From JAHJEM01 sp043805315 (GTDB lineage: Archaea; Nanobdellota; Nanobdellia; Woesearchaeales; JAHJEM01): 19,396 bases of DNA. Both the position numbers and the translations under genes were made by a program. Positions 12,309 through 19,396 of this stretch are shown in pieces. Position 1 is the stretch's first letter. Each line of letters begins with the position of its first letter. The notes beneath the pieces were generated by a model. The model searched no databases. It was not told the DNA's origin and saw only the letters and a list, made by a program, of their open reading frames with translations. The DNA lies in the NCBI GenBank assembly GCA_043805315.1, contig JAZDID010000130.1, positions 1 through 19,396 on the forward strand, read 5' to 3'.

Positions 12309-13961
12309 ATGAACAATAAAAGATTAAATCTTGAAGAAATACAAGATGAATTAGGAGGCCATTCAGCAAGGGATTTATTCAGCTATATGAGATTTTTATA
12401 CTTGGCCAAGCGTGGACTTTCTGAGAGTCCTCAACAGAACAAAACATTAGACTTCCTTGTGGAAAAGATTGGCCTAGATCTTGGCATGAAACCTGAAGAA
12501 CTTTGGGGTTCACAAAAATTCCAGCTTCTTTTCAGAGCGACAAAATCAGAGCATTTAGAGATATTAGGAATTGCTCAAGAGTATGTCGAGGAAGCAAAAG
12601 CCGCTATCCACGCGGGCAGAGTTATGAGCCTGCTTCCGTTCAATGCTGTTATGGGGGAAACCACCATAAGAAAATACATTCCTTCACGCCCAGATAAATT
12701 TTCAGGAAACTGGAGGCATAGCATGGATCCCTACGGCTTATTCAGGGATAAAGAAAGGGTTGTCGCACAAGATACCGAAGGAAACCAAGTTTATCTTGCA
12801 ACAAGAAAATTCCCTTATGCAGTCCTTGCAAACATTACCGAAGCCTGTTTTATCGGCTGCGATGGCTGCTATAAGGGGTCAATGGTGAGGACAGCACTTT
12901 CATCACTCGCAGATATCTACCCAGAATATGCAGAAATAAAAAAACAATTGAGCCTTGATGAAGAACGAGCAATCAGACAATCATCGCTCTTGACAAGGTG
13001 GCTTAACAAAAATGCTGAAGTGGACACTGTTGTGATAAGCGGAGGAGAACCCTTACTCTATGCAAACCAAGCCCTTGAGAAAATTCTCGAGCGATATAAG
13101 CACGCAGAGCACGTGAAAGTGGTCAGGATATGCACTTCGGCAGTATTTCAAGGAATGTGGTACAGGGTAGATGAGGAGTTCGCAAGAATCCTCAAAGAAT
13201 TCGAGGCAACTACTGGAAAACAAGTGTATATAAATGCGCACGTGACTGATGAATACCAACTTTCTGCGCCAGAAGCAAAAATTGCTGTGGATATGCTTCA
13301 GAGAGCAGGCATATCAGTCCACTTGCAGATGCCACTCCAGGAAGGCATTAATTTTAAGAGGGATGACCTGGCCTGGTCAGTTGAGAAGCTGAAAAGGATA
13401 ACGAAGCAGGCATATGCACTGGGCGTTATTCCCTACAAGCTGATCGTGGACATGCACTCACCATCACACCCTGATCTTACTGTTCCATTGGAGACAGTGA
13501 CGAAATTGATTGGATTTTTAGATCAGCATAGTGAGCACTCAGACCATGAGCGGTGGCAGGCATACAATATCCTGCACGAGCAGGGAAATCTCTACCTTGC
13601 AGCATATCCGCACTTTGCCGCAGTCAAAAAGATAGATGAAGAACAGGAGAAAGTCATCTACTACATTCCAAAGGTGGAATTCAATGGAAGGAAAAACATC
13701 AGTGTTCACACATATGAGGAACCACTCATACGAGGGCAAAACGATGATCCTCATGGCTTGAACCAGATTGCGGATGCTGAAGTGAGGGCAAAAATTGACG
13801 AGGTACGAATGACATATGATATCTTACGCGAGAAAGTGAGAGAACTTGAGAATAGCAATCTGAGCTTTGAGCAAAAGGCAAAAGATATAGGAACCCTAGA
13901 AAATGAGTTTTACAAGGTATCAGAAATAATCTTTACGGAAAACAGCCCACTTATGATATGA
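12309..13961 (+). CDS. Radical SAM protein, lysine-2,3-aminomutase-like
   Basis: With the ATG at 12309 the protein is 550 aa. The [4Fe-4S] motif CFIGCDGC (Cys180, 184, 187, CxxxCxxC) follows LANITEA, and VISGGEP (242-248) is the AdoMet-binding GGEP. The barrel continues with INAHVTDEYQL, LQMPLQEGIN and LGVIPYKLIVDMHSP, positioned as in the KamA family (compare the TH-NHP and GVRPYYLYQ segments). The glycine-rich PLP-lysine motif of true lysine/glutamate aminomutases is not evident. About 170 N-terminal residues and a C-terminal coiled-coil-like tail are extra. The reaction is therefore unknown. AAGGTGG just before 12309 supports this ATG; a GTG at 12300 is an alternative. Codon use looks more A/T-rich than the neighbours. 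Confidence 0.8.
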   Translation: MNNKRLNLEEIQDELGGHSARDLFSYMRFLYLAKRGLSESPQQNKTLDFLVEKIGLDLGMKPEELWGSQKFQLLFRATKSEHLEILGIAQEYVEEAKAAIHAGRVMSLLPFNAVMGETTIRKYIPSRPDKFSGNWRHSMDPYGLFRDKERVVAQDTEGNQVYLATRKFPYAVLANITEACFIGCDGCYKGSMVRTALSSLADIYPEYAEIKKQLSLDEERAIRQSSLLTRWLNKNAEVDTVVISGGEPLLYANQALEKILERYKHAEHVKVVRICTSAVFQGMWYRVDEEFARILKEFEATTGKQVYINAHVTDEYQLSAPEAKIAVDMLQRAGISVHLQMPLQEGINFKRDDLAWSVEKLKRITKQAYALGVIPYKLIVDMHSPSHPDLTVPLETVTKLIGFLDQHSEHSDHERWQAYNILHEQGNLYLAAYPHFAAVKKIDEEQEKVIYYIPKVEFNGRKNISVHTYEEPLIRGQNDDPHGLNQIADAEVRAKIDEVRMTYDILREKVRELENSNLSFEQKAKDIGTLENEFYKVSEIIFTENSPLMI

Positions 13962-13985
13962 ACAGAGAATTGTAGAATATGTGAA

Positions 13986-13995
13986 TTTTTTTTTT
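13986..13995 (+). terminator. T-tract terminator after the radical SAM gene
   Basis: Ten consecutive T start 25 bases beyond the stop codon. Archaeal RNA polymerase can terminate on such U-tracts without a hairpin. It separates this gene from cysS, whose weak TATA-like CTTAAAAA (14024-14031) follows. Confidence 0.55.
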
Positions 13996-14053
13996 AATAT
14001 GTATATGAAATATTTCCACAAAACTTAAAAACAAGCCTTTATTCTGAAGAGCC

Positions 14054-15490
14054 ATGATACTGAAGTTGTTCAATACCCTGTCCCGGAAGAAAGAAGTGTT
14101 CACTCCTGTCCGAAAGGATCTCGTCCGCATGTACACCTGCGGCCCCACGGTCTATAATTACCCACACATTGGCAACTACCGGGCATACATCTTCGAGGAT
14201 ATTCTGAGAAGGTACTTGAAGTATAAAGGCTATACGGTCAGGCAGGTTATGAACATCACTGATGTGGACGACAAGACGATCAAGAACTCGCATGAACAGC
14301 ACCTAACGCTGCAGCAGTACACAGACAGATACACGAAGGCGTTCTTTGAGGACCTCAAGACGCTCAATATCGAGCAGGCAGAGGTGTATCCCCGCGCGAC
14401 CGGGCACGTGCAGGAGATGATTGCCATCATCGAGGCCCTGCTGAAGAACGGCTCCGCGTACAGGGGAGAGGACAACTGCATCTACTACGACATCTCCACG
14501 TTCAAAAAGTACGGCAAGCTCGCTCATATCAAGGTGAAAGAGCTCAAGGCAGGAGCGCGCGTGAAGCAGGACGAGTACGAGAAAGAGCATGCGGCAGACT
14601 TCGCGCTCTGGAAAGCCTGGGATGAGAAGGACGGGACTGTTTTTTGGGAAAGCCCATTTGGGAAGGGAAGGCCTGGCTGGCACATTGAATGCAGCGCCAT
14701 GAGCATGAAGCACCTCACTAACGCGTTCTCAGGAGGAAGGTTCCGGCCAGAGAAGTTCGAGACCATCGACATCCACACCGGCGGGATTGATAACATATTT
14801 CCGCACCATGAGGACGAGATCGCGCAGTCAGAAGGCGCGACTGGCAAGAAATTCGTGAACTACTGGCTGCACAATGAGCATTTATTGGTCGATAATAAGA
14901 AGATGTCGAAATCGCTCGGCAACTTCTTTACCCTGCACGATGTCCTGGACAAAGGCCACAAACCAGTAGCAGTCAGGTACATCCTCCTCGCGACACATTA
15001 CCGCAAGCAGCTCAACTTCACGTTCAAAGGGCTCGACGCAGCCCAGAATTCCCTTGATAGGCTGCAGGACTTCATCAGGAATGTGCAAGCAGCACAAGGA
15101 GGGCATACAGACATTGATAAAATTCTGCAGAAAGCAAAAGATGATTTTGAAGCAGCGCTCGACGATGATTTGAACATGCCTCATGCGCTCCGTGCCGTAT
15201 TTGAGCTTGTCAAGAAAGCGAATGTGCTCCTTTCCGCAGGGAAGATCAACAGGAAGAACAGCAAGGACATCCTTGAACTGCTGCAAGAGTTCGACAATAT
15301 CCTTGGAGTCCTAGCATTCGCACAGGAAAAGCTTTCCAAAGAGATTGAAGCGCTCATCCAAAAACGGGAGGAGGCGCGCATGAAGAAAGATTTTGCGGCA
15401 GCAGATAAGATCAGAGATCTGCTGAAAGAGAAGGGCATCCTGCTCGACGACACAAAGGAAGGGGTGCGGTGGAAGAGGATGGATCGTTAG
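14054..15490 (+). CDS. cysS: Cysteinyl-tRNA synthetase
   Basis: It charges tRNA-Cys with cysteine. The 478-aa class I enzyme has the HIGH-type motif HIGN (38-41) in TCGPTVYNYPHIGNYRAYIFEDIL, zinc ligands including Cys29, Cys213 (WHIECSAMS) and the HHEDE segment (251-255), and KMSKS (283-287). There is a short insertion (about residues 222-236) between MSMKHL and the TIDIHTGG segment. The C-terminal helical tRNA-binding part ends in a typical AAADKIRDLLKEKGILLDDTKEGVRWKR-like tail. Promoter spacing suggests a leaderless mRNA. Cysteine is thus charged directly, so the SepRS/SepCysS route need not be present. Confidence 0.96.
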   Translation: MILKLFNTLSRKKEVFTPVRKDLVRMYTCGPTVYNYPHIGNYRAYIFEDILRRYLKYKGYTVRQVMNITDVDDKTIKNSHEQHLTLQQYTDRYTKAFFEDLKTLNIEQAEVYPRATGHVQEMIAIIEALLKNGSAYRGEDNCIYYDISTFKKYGKLAHIKVKELKAGARVKQDEYEKEHAADFALWKAWDEKDGTVFWESPFGKGRPGWHIECSAMSMKHLTNAFSGGRFRPEKFETIDIHTGGIDNIFPHHEDEIAQSEGATGKKFVNYWLHNEHLLVDNKKMSKSLGNFFTLHDVLDKGHKPVAVRYILLATHYRKQLNFTFKGLDAAQNSLDRLQDFIRNVQAAQGGHTDIDKILQKAKDDFEAALDDDLNMPHALRAVFELVKKANVLLSAGKINRKNSKDILELLQEFDNILGVLAFAQEKLSKEIEALIQKREEARMKKDFAAADKIRDLLKEKGILLDDTKEGVRWKRMDR

Positions 15491-15568
15491 GTGCTGTTTT
15501 ATTACATCAGTATTCTTTAACAGGGTATTCTGGAATGAAAAAAGAAAGAGTAAAAAAGGAAAAATGAT

Positions 15569-16297
15569 TTATCGATGCTGATCCATTGCTGTTTCAACAT
15601 ACTCTGCCGGCTCATTGCCAAAAGTCATATACGGCTCTTGCGCAGTGCAAATACCCAGATGGTTTGCCAGTATTTTTCCTTCAGCTTCAGCAAGCTGAGA
15701 AAAGGGTATCGCGCTCACGCTCGTAATGCCAAAACCCTCTGCCACTCTTTTTGCCTTCCTTTTCGCAAGCTGTGATAATGGGATTGATGCGGCACATCCA
15801 TAAGGGAGTGAACATAACCGTGGCGTAATGCGCTCGCTGTCAGCCAGGAGAAAATCAGCATTTTCCTTTTCCCGCAGGGCTGCTTCATACGCAAATCCTG
15901 GCGCAAACGCCTCTCTCCCGAACCGTTCCCAGAGATAGCGTGCATCGGCAGGAGAAACGCCTAAACGCTGATGCAATCTCTGAATAGGCAGGACCGTTTC
16001 CCGATATGCATGAAATCCCTGTTCATACGGAATGTCCAATTCCCTTAACTTGTGTGCAAAAATTATTGCTTCGAGAGGATGAAAATTCTTTGCTGCAAAA
16101 GCTGCAGCATTTGCATCCATCCCGCTTTTTTTAAAAGTATCCAGAAGGTAAAACACCGTGTTATTAAGATTTCCATTGATCGTTGAGATATCATCATCCT
16201 CAAATTCGTCGGTAATGTCACGTTCAGTCAGCTGTTCAATACGCGCACTATCTGCAGCGACAATATCCTGTCTTTGATCAACAATTGGTCTTCTCAT
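15569..16297 (-). CDS. Protein of unknown function with a C-terminal 25-residue repeat
   Basis: From the ATG at 16297 the protein is 242 aa; a GTG at 16339 would add 14 residues. I do not recognise a family. It is rich in charged and helical sequence, with an acidic stretch DEFEDDD near the N-terminus. Two adjacent units with a 25-residue period, IPLSQLA.. and IPFSQLA.., share the pattern IP-[LF]-SQLA followed by K, A and GI. There is no signal peptide or membrane segment. The ATG is favoured because GGAG lies 9 bases upstream. A TATA box at 16389-16396 and a hairpin in the leader (16339-16362, CCCTG/CAGGG arms) precede it. It is convergent with cysS, with 78 bases between the stops. Confidence 0.6.
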   Translation of the reverse strand: MRRPIVDQRQDIVAADSARIEQLTERDITDEFEDDDISTINGNLNNTVFYLLDTFKKSGMDANAAAFAAKNFHPLEAIIFAHKLRELDIPYEQGFHAYRETVLPIQRLHQRLGVSPADARYLWERFGREAFAPGFAYEAALREKENADFLLADSERITPRLCSLPYGCAASIPLSQLAKRKAKRVAEGFGITSVSAIPFSQLAEAEGKILANHLGICTAQEPYMTFGNEPAEYVETAMDQHR

Positions 16298-16388
16298 GTC
16301 TCTCATCTCCGTACTGTTCTTCACCAGTTTTTTCTGCACCCTGTTTTCCGAAAAAAGCAGGGAAAAATAGACTGTATTTCACACATCT

Positions 16389-16396
16389 TATTTAAA
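16389..16396 (-). promoter_or_regulatory. TATA box of the unknown-function gene
   Basis: TTTAAATA on the minus strand predicts transcription from about 16367. The leader would be about 70 bases for the ATG at 16297, or 28 for the GTG at 16339, and would include the hairpin at 16339-16362. Confidence 0.45.
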
Positions 16397-16418
16397 CTTT
16401 TTGGTTTTCATAGACGAT

Positions 16419-16484
16419 AATGCGTGATTCCGTCGACGATGGATAGTAAAGACACTATGTACCAATAGTAATGAAACACGCATT
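16419..16484. repeat. Inverted repeats between ValRS and the unknown gene
   Basis: AATGCGTG (16419-16426) and CACGCATT (16477-16484) are perfect inverted copies about 50 bases apart. Within them lie the palindrome CGTCGACG (16431-16438) and ATAGT/ACTAT (16444-16448 with 16454-16458). This is the 3' side of valS. No gene is visible; a small structured RNA or processing site is possible. Confidence 0.3.
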
Positions 16485-16500
16485 CGAGAAAAGACCCTCT

Positions 16501-18936
16501 TTAGAAGACAATCTTGAGCTTCAGCGTTTCAGAGACAGCTATCTCGCCAGCTTCGCCGAACTCAATCTCCACTGCCTTGACTGTCGACTTTATGTCGTCG
16601 AGAAAATCCTTCAGCAGCTGCTGCTCTTCCTTCCCGGTGCTGATGACAATCTTCTTGATCTCGGCTTTCAGGGAAAGGCTTTTCAAGGACTTCTGCTTCC
16701 TGCATTCTGCGATGATGAGGACTGCGAGGTCTCCGCCTCTCTCATGCGTCTCCTTGATGAACCTCTTTTCCGGCTTTGGCCAGTCAAAGAGGTGGATGCT
16801 CTTCGGCTTCTCATGCAGGGCAAAATAGGACTGGTAGACCTCTTCAGTGATGTGCGGCATGATGGGCGCGATAAGCTTGAGGATGTCAAGCAGAATGGTA
16901 TAGAGGGTGAATTGGGCAGCCTCTTTCCCGGCTTTGCCGAACCGCTCTTCAGTATACAACCGTTCTTTCACGATCTCGAGATAGTTGTCGCAGAAACTCT
17001 TCCAGAAGAACAATTCCACGTCAGCCTTTGTCTTCGAATACTCATAGTGACCAAAGGTCTCTGTCGCCTCCTTGATGATTGCCTGCATCTTGCTCAGGAT
17101 CCACTCATCAACAGCGCGCAACGCAAGCTTCTCCGGCTGGATTTTTTTGATGTCAAAATCCTGGAGGTTCATGGTGACAAACCGTGACGCGTTCCAGAGC
17201 TTGGTGACCATCTTCTGGCCAGTCACCAGGTCTTTTTCCTGGAAGGGCAGGTCTTCCCCTAATTTTGAGCCTGCTGCCCAAAACCTAAGGCTGTCTGCGC
17301 AGTATTTCTTCATCATCTCCTGCGGCGCAATCGCATTGCCCTTGCTCTTGGACATCTTCTTGCCGTGCGGGTCGAGCGCGAACCCTGAAATCACGACGTC
17401 ACGCCAGGGATTCTTGTTCTCATGCAGGATGCTCTTGACCATGGTGTTGAAGAGCCAGAACGTGATGATGTCATGCGCCTGCGGACGGAGCGTCATCGGG
17501 TAAAGCTTTTTGAAGACCTTCTTGTCTCTGAACAATGCAACAGCAAGCTTCGGCGTAAGCGACGAGGTCGCCCAGGTGTCCAGGACATCCTGCTCAGGCT
17601 CAAAATCAGTGGAGCCGCATCTGCAGGGCTTAGATGGGTGGTCTTCAAGAGGGTCAACCGGTAACTGCTTTTCCTCTGCAAGGATGGTCTCGCCACATTT
17701 CCTGCAATACCAGACTGGAAACGGAACACCATAATAGCGTTGGCGCGAAATGCACCAGTCCCACTGCAAGCCCTTGATCCAATTCTCGAGCCGGACGTAC
17801 ATGTACGGCGGGTACCAGTGGAGTTTCCTTCCGTGCTCGAGGAACTTCTCTTTCAGGTCAAGGTACTTGATGAACCACTGCTTTGTCTCCAGAATCTCAA
17901 TTTCAGTGCCGCAGCGCTCGTGCACATTGACCACGTGGATGATCTCTTTCTGGCTGGTGAGCAGGCCTGCATGCGTGAGGTCTTGGATGATGTTCTTCCT
18001 CGCCTCTGCGATCTTCTGGCCTTCATAACCTTTGGCAAGCGCAGTCATCTTCCCGTCCCTGCTCAATGCAACGCGCAAGGGCAGCTTGTACTGCTTGTAC
18101 CACTCTGCGTCTGTCTGGTCTCCGAATGTGCAGCACATCACAATGCCTGTCCCTTTCTCCATAGAGACTCGTGGATCTTGAAGTACTGGCACTTCATAGT
18201 TGAACAGCGGCACAAAGGCTTTTTTCCCTGCGTGCTTCTGGTAACGCTTATCCTCAGGATGGAAAAAGACCGCGACGCAGGCAGGCAAGAGCTCTGGTCG
18301 CGTGGTTGCAATAATGACTTCTTCCCTGTCTATCTTGAAGATGATGTCATTGAAATAGGACTTCAGCTCACGATCTTCCAGCTCGACTTGGGCGATCGCA
18401 GTCTGGCATTCCGGGCACCAGATCGTCGGTGCCTCCTTCCTGTACTCGCGGCCCATCTTGTAGAGGTCGATGAAGGATTTCTGCGAGATCCTCTGGCAGT
18501 GGTCATTGATGGTTGTGTAGTAGATAGAGAAGTCGCAGCTCATGCCGAGCTTTTTCCAGTCCGAAATGTAGTTCGGCCTGATCTGGTCTAATGTCTTGAG
18601 GCAGAGCCTGACAAACTCTTTCCTGCTCATGCTCCTGCTCTTGACCTTGTTGATCTTTTCCACTAAACGTTCTGTTGCTAATCCGTTGTCGTCGGTGCCG
18701 AACGGATAGAACACATTGAAGCCAGCCATACGCTTGTACCTGATGAGGAAGTCCTGCTGGCTGTACGAGAACGAATGGCCTAAATGCATGTCGCCAGAGA
18801 TGGTCGGCGGAGGCGTATCCACTGAGAAAATCGGCCGCTTGTCATTCGGGTTGAATTTGTAGATGCCTTCCTTTTCCCAGAACTCCTGCCATTTCTTCTC
18901 GGCAAGCTGGGGATTGTAGCGGTCTTCTAATGCCAT
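16501..18936 (-). CDS. valS: Valyl-tRNA synthetase
   Basis: It charges tRNA-Val and edits misactivated threonine. The 811-aa class I enzyme has TISGDMHLGHSFSYSQ with the HIGH-type HLGH (51-54), YPFGTDDNGLATERLV, an editing (CP1) region with ATTRPELLPACVAV (210-223), zinc-finger Cys pairs (CPEC 174-177, CRKC 411-414), DTWATSSLTP (453-462) and KMSKS (527-531). Val-specific context and the archaeal-style start MALEDRYNPQLAEKKWQEFW separate it from IleRS and LeuRS. It is somewhat shorter than many homologues, mostly at the C-terminus, where the long coiled coil of bacterial ValRS is absent. The start at 18936 fits a TATA-like TTTAAAAA at 18962-18969, so the mRNA is probably leaderless. Confidence 0.96.
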   Translation of the reverse strand: MALEDRYNPQLAEKKWQEFWEKEGIYKFNPNDKRPIFSVDTPPPTISGDMHLGHSFSYSQQDFLIRYKRMAGFNVFYPFGTDDNGLATERLVEKINKVKSRSMSRKEFVRLCLKTLDQIRPNYISDWKKLGMSCDFSIYYTTINDHCQRISQKSFIDLYKMGREYRKEAPTIWCPECQTAIAQVELEDRELKSYFNDIIFKIDREEVIIATTRPELLPACVAVFFHPEDKRYQKHAGKKAFVPLFNYEVPVLQDPRVSMEKGTGIVMCCTFGDQTDAEWYKQYKLPLRVALSRDGKMTALAKGYEGQKIAEARKNIIQDLTHAGLLTSQKEIIHVVNVHERCGTEIEILETKQWFIKYLDLKEKFLEHGRKLHWYPPYMYVRLENWIKGLQWDWCISRQRYYGVPFPVWYCRKCGETILAEEKQLPVDPLEDHPSKPCRCGSTDFEPEQDVLDTWATSSLTPKLAVALFRDKKVFKKLYPMTLRPQAHDIITFWLFNTMVKSILHENKNPWRDVVISGFALDPHGKKMSKSKGNAIAPQEMMKKYCADSLRFWAAGSKLGEDLPFQEKDLVTGQKMVTKLWNASRFVTMNLQDFDIKKIQPEKLALRAVDEWILSKMQAIIKEATETFGHYEYSKTKADVELFFWKSFCDNYLEIVKERLYTEERFGKAGKEAAQFTLYTILLDILKLIAPIMPHITEEVYQSYFALHEKPKSIHLFDWPKPEKRFIKETHERGGDLAVLIIAECRKQKSLKSLSLKAEIKKIVISTGKEEQQLLKDFLDDIKSTVKAVEIEFGEAGEIAVSETLKLKIVF

Positions 18937-18961
18937 AATTTCCTTAAGTAGGCGTGGATGG

Positions 18962-18969
18962 TTTTTAAA
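18962..18969 (-). promoter_or_regulatory. TATA-like box of valS
   Basis: TTTAAAAA on the minus strand lies about 30 bases before the ATG at 18936, which puts the predicted transcription start almost at the start codon. Confidence 0.4.
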
Positions 18970-18996
18970 GGTTTAGCTTAAGAGAGACCTCAACTC

Positions 18997-19005
18997 AAAA
19001 AAAAA
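18997..19005 (-). terminator. T-tract downstream of the AbrB-like gene
   Basis: Nine T in a row on the minus strand, about 77 bases after the stop at 19082 and just before the valS promoter. It is a likely archaeal U-tract terminator separating the two genes. Confidence 0.45.
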
Positions 19006-19081
19006 GAAATATGGCCGGAACCACCAGGGTACGTGAGGGAAAAAGCGGAAAATATTGTCGGGGGTAAATAGAAGATGACTG

Positions 19082-19252
19082 CTATTTTTCGCCTTTTTTC
19101 TTTTCACCTTTATCAATGACCTTGATAAAGATGTTTCCCTCCAGGTCTTCGCAGAACCGTATCCTGGTGCTCTTGTTCCAGCCATGACTTTCGGCTAAAT
19201 CTTTGGGAATCGTGACTTTGTACTGTCCATTGTTCACTATGACCTTCGGCAT
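19082..19252 (-). CDS. AbrB/SpoVT-like swapped-hairpin DNA-binding protein
   Basis: The 56-aa protein begins MPKVIVNNGQYKVTIPKDLA. The pattern VTIPKDLAE...GW...TRIRF followed by a strand containing GNIFIKVI is the SpoVT/AbrB fold: a short strand, the IPK turn, a helix, and a hairpin that swaps in the dimer. It ends in a lysine-rich tail (KGEKKKGEK). Such proteins act as small DNA-binding regulators or antitoxins, and no toxin gene is visible next to it. The start has a weak AAGGGGATC site. A TATA box at 19330-19337 gives a leader of about 50 bases. Confidence 0.72.
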   Translation of the reverse strand: MPKVIVNNGQYKVTIPKDLAESHGWNKSTRIRFCEDLEGNIFIKVIDKGEKKKGEK

Positions 19253-19288
19253 GCTCGGATCCCCTTGTTTTTCGTGTCGTCGCTGCAG

Positions 19289-19337
19289 TACTGAAAAATT
19301 ACTGAAACAATAATTATTTAGTAATCTTCTATTTAAA
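19289..19337 (-). promoter_or_regulatory. Promoter and repeats upstream of the AbrB-like gene
   Basis: TATA box TTTAAATA (19330-19337, minus strand). ATTACT (19298-19303) and AGTAAT (19320-19325) form an inverted repeat with a 16-base gap, and TACTGAAA is directly repeated at 19289-19296 and 19300-19307. These lie between the TATA box and the start codon, where an autoregulatory protein could bind. The AT-rich tail 19338-19396 holds nothing recognisable. Confidence 0.4.
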
Positions 19338-19396
19338 GGTTTCGATTCTGTTTAAAACAGTTTTTCTGAATAGTACTTATTTAATTTTAATTTAAT

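Noticed and set aside
16471..17187. Plus-strand 238-codon frame opposite valS
   Set aside because: It lies antisense to conserved ValRS sequence, with no family resemblance.
17740..18591. Plus-strand 283-codon frame opposite valS
   Set aside because: Long only because of the codon composition of the opposite strand; the ValRS motifs are unambiguous.
1..19396. tRNA genes, CRISPR arrays and insertion sequences
   Set aside because: No cloverleaf with a T-arm GTTCRA box, no regularly spaced direct repeats and no transposase or integrase motifs were found by reading.

Overview
The window looks archaeal. It encodes an aRF1-type peptide release factor, a Nop5-fibrillarin pair, a TrmB-family regulator, a class I S-adenosylmethionine decarboxylase of the short self-processing type, archaeal-type ValRS and CysRS, a PF01637/DUF234-type ATPase and a short AbrB-like protein. 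Most genes start within a few bases of the transcription start predicted from a TTTAAATA/TTTATATA TATA box (leaderless), and the rest have AGGAGGT-like Shine-Dalgarno sites. Several proteins are compact (aRF1 about 368 aa without its intein, ValRS 811 aa, Nop5 319 aa without a lysine-rich tail). That would suit a DPANN lineage such as a Woesearchaeota relative, but the lineage is inference.

Left part (1-3192): a diversity-generating retroelement (DGR) on the minus strand. The order is target gene (3026-2232) with an internal variable repeat (VR, about 2457-2363), a structured leader (2201-2051), the template repeat (TR, about 2050-1956), the reverse transcriptase (1938-826), then a separately promoted SprT-like metalloprotease (800-150). 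TR and VR differ only where TR has A on the coding strand. This is the hallmark of A-specific mutagenic retrohoming, and the RT carries the DGR signature IGNLTSQ. No avd gene is present. Positions 1-121 hold strong hairpins at the window edge.

Middle (3193-6311): an ATPase/nuclease-like gene reads away from the DGR. Their shared promoter region holds three copies of the palindrome TACTTNNAAGTA. After it comes a cluster of hairpins (4571-4742), four of which share exactly the same 9-3-9 geometry. Then comes aRF1 on the minus strand, interrupted by a 141-aa mini-intein directly after the catalytic GGQ motif.

Right-centre (6526-10680): a plus-strand gene run, nop5 - fibrillarin - E1/ThiF-like - deoxynucleoside kinase - divergent kinase paralogue, joins box C/D RNP methylation with nucleoside salvage. 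AdoMet decarboxylase follows, with a long leader holding a possible 45-aa upstream ORF that ends in an ATGA overlap with it. A TrmB regulator is divergent from a KamA-like radical SAM gene.

Right end (14054-19396): CysRS (+), an unrecognised protein with a 25-residue tandem repeat (-), ValRS (-) and a small AbrB/SpoVT-like DNA-binding protein (-). No tRNA, rRNA, CRISPR array, integrase or insertion sequence was recognised.
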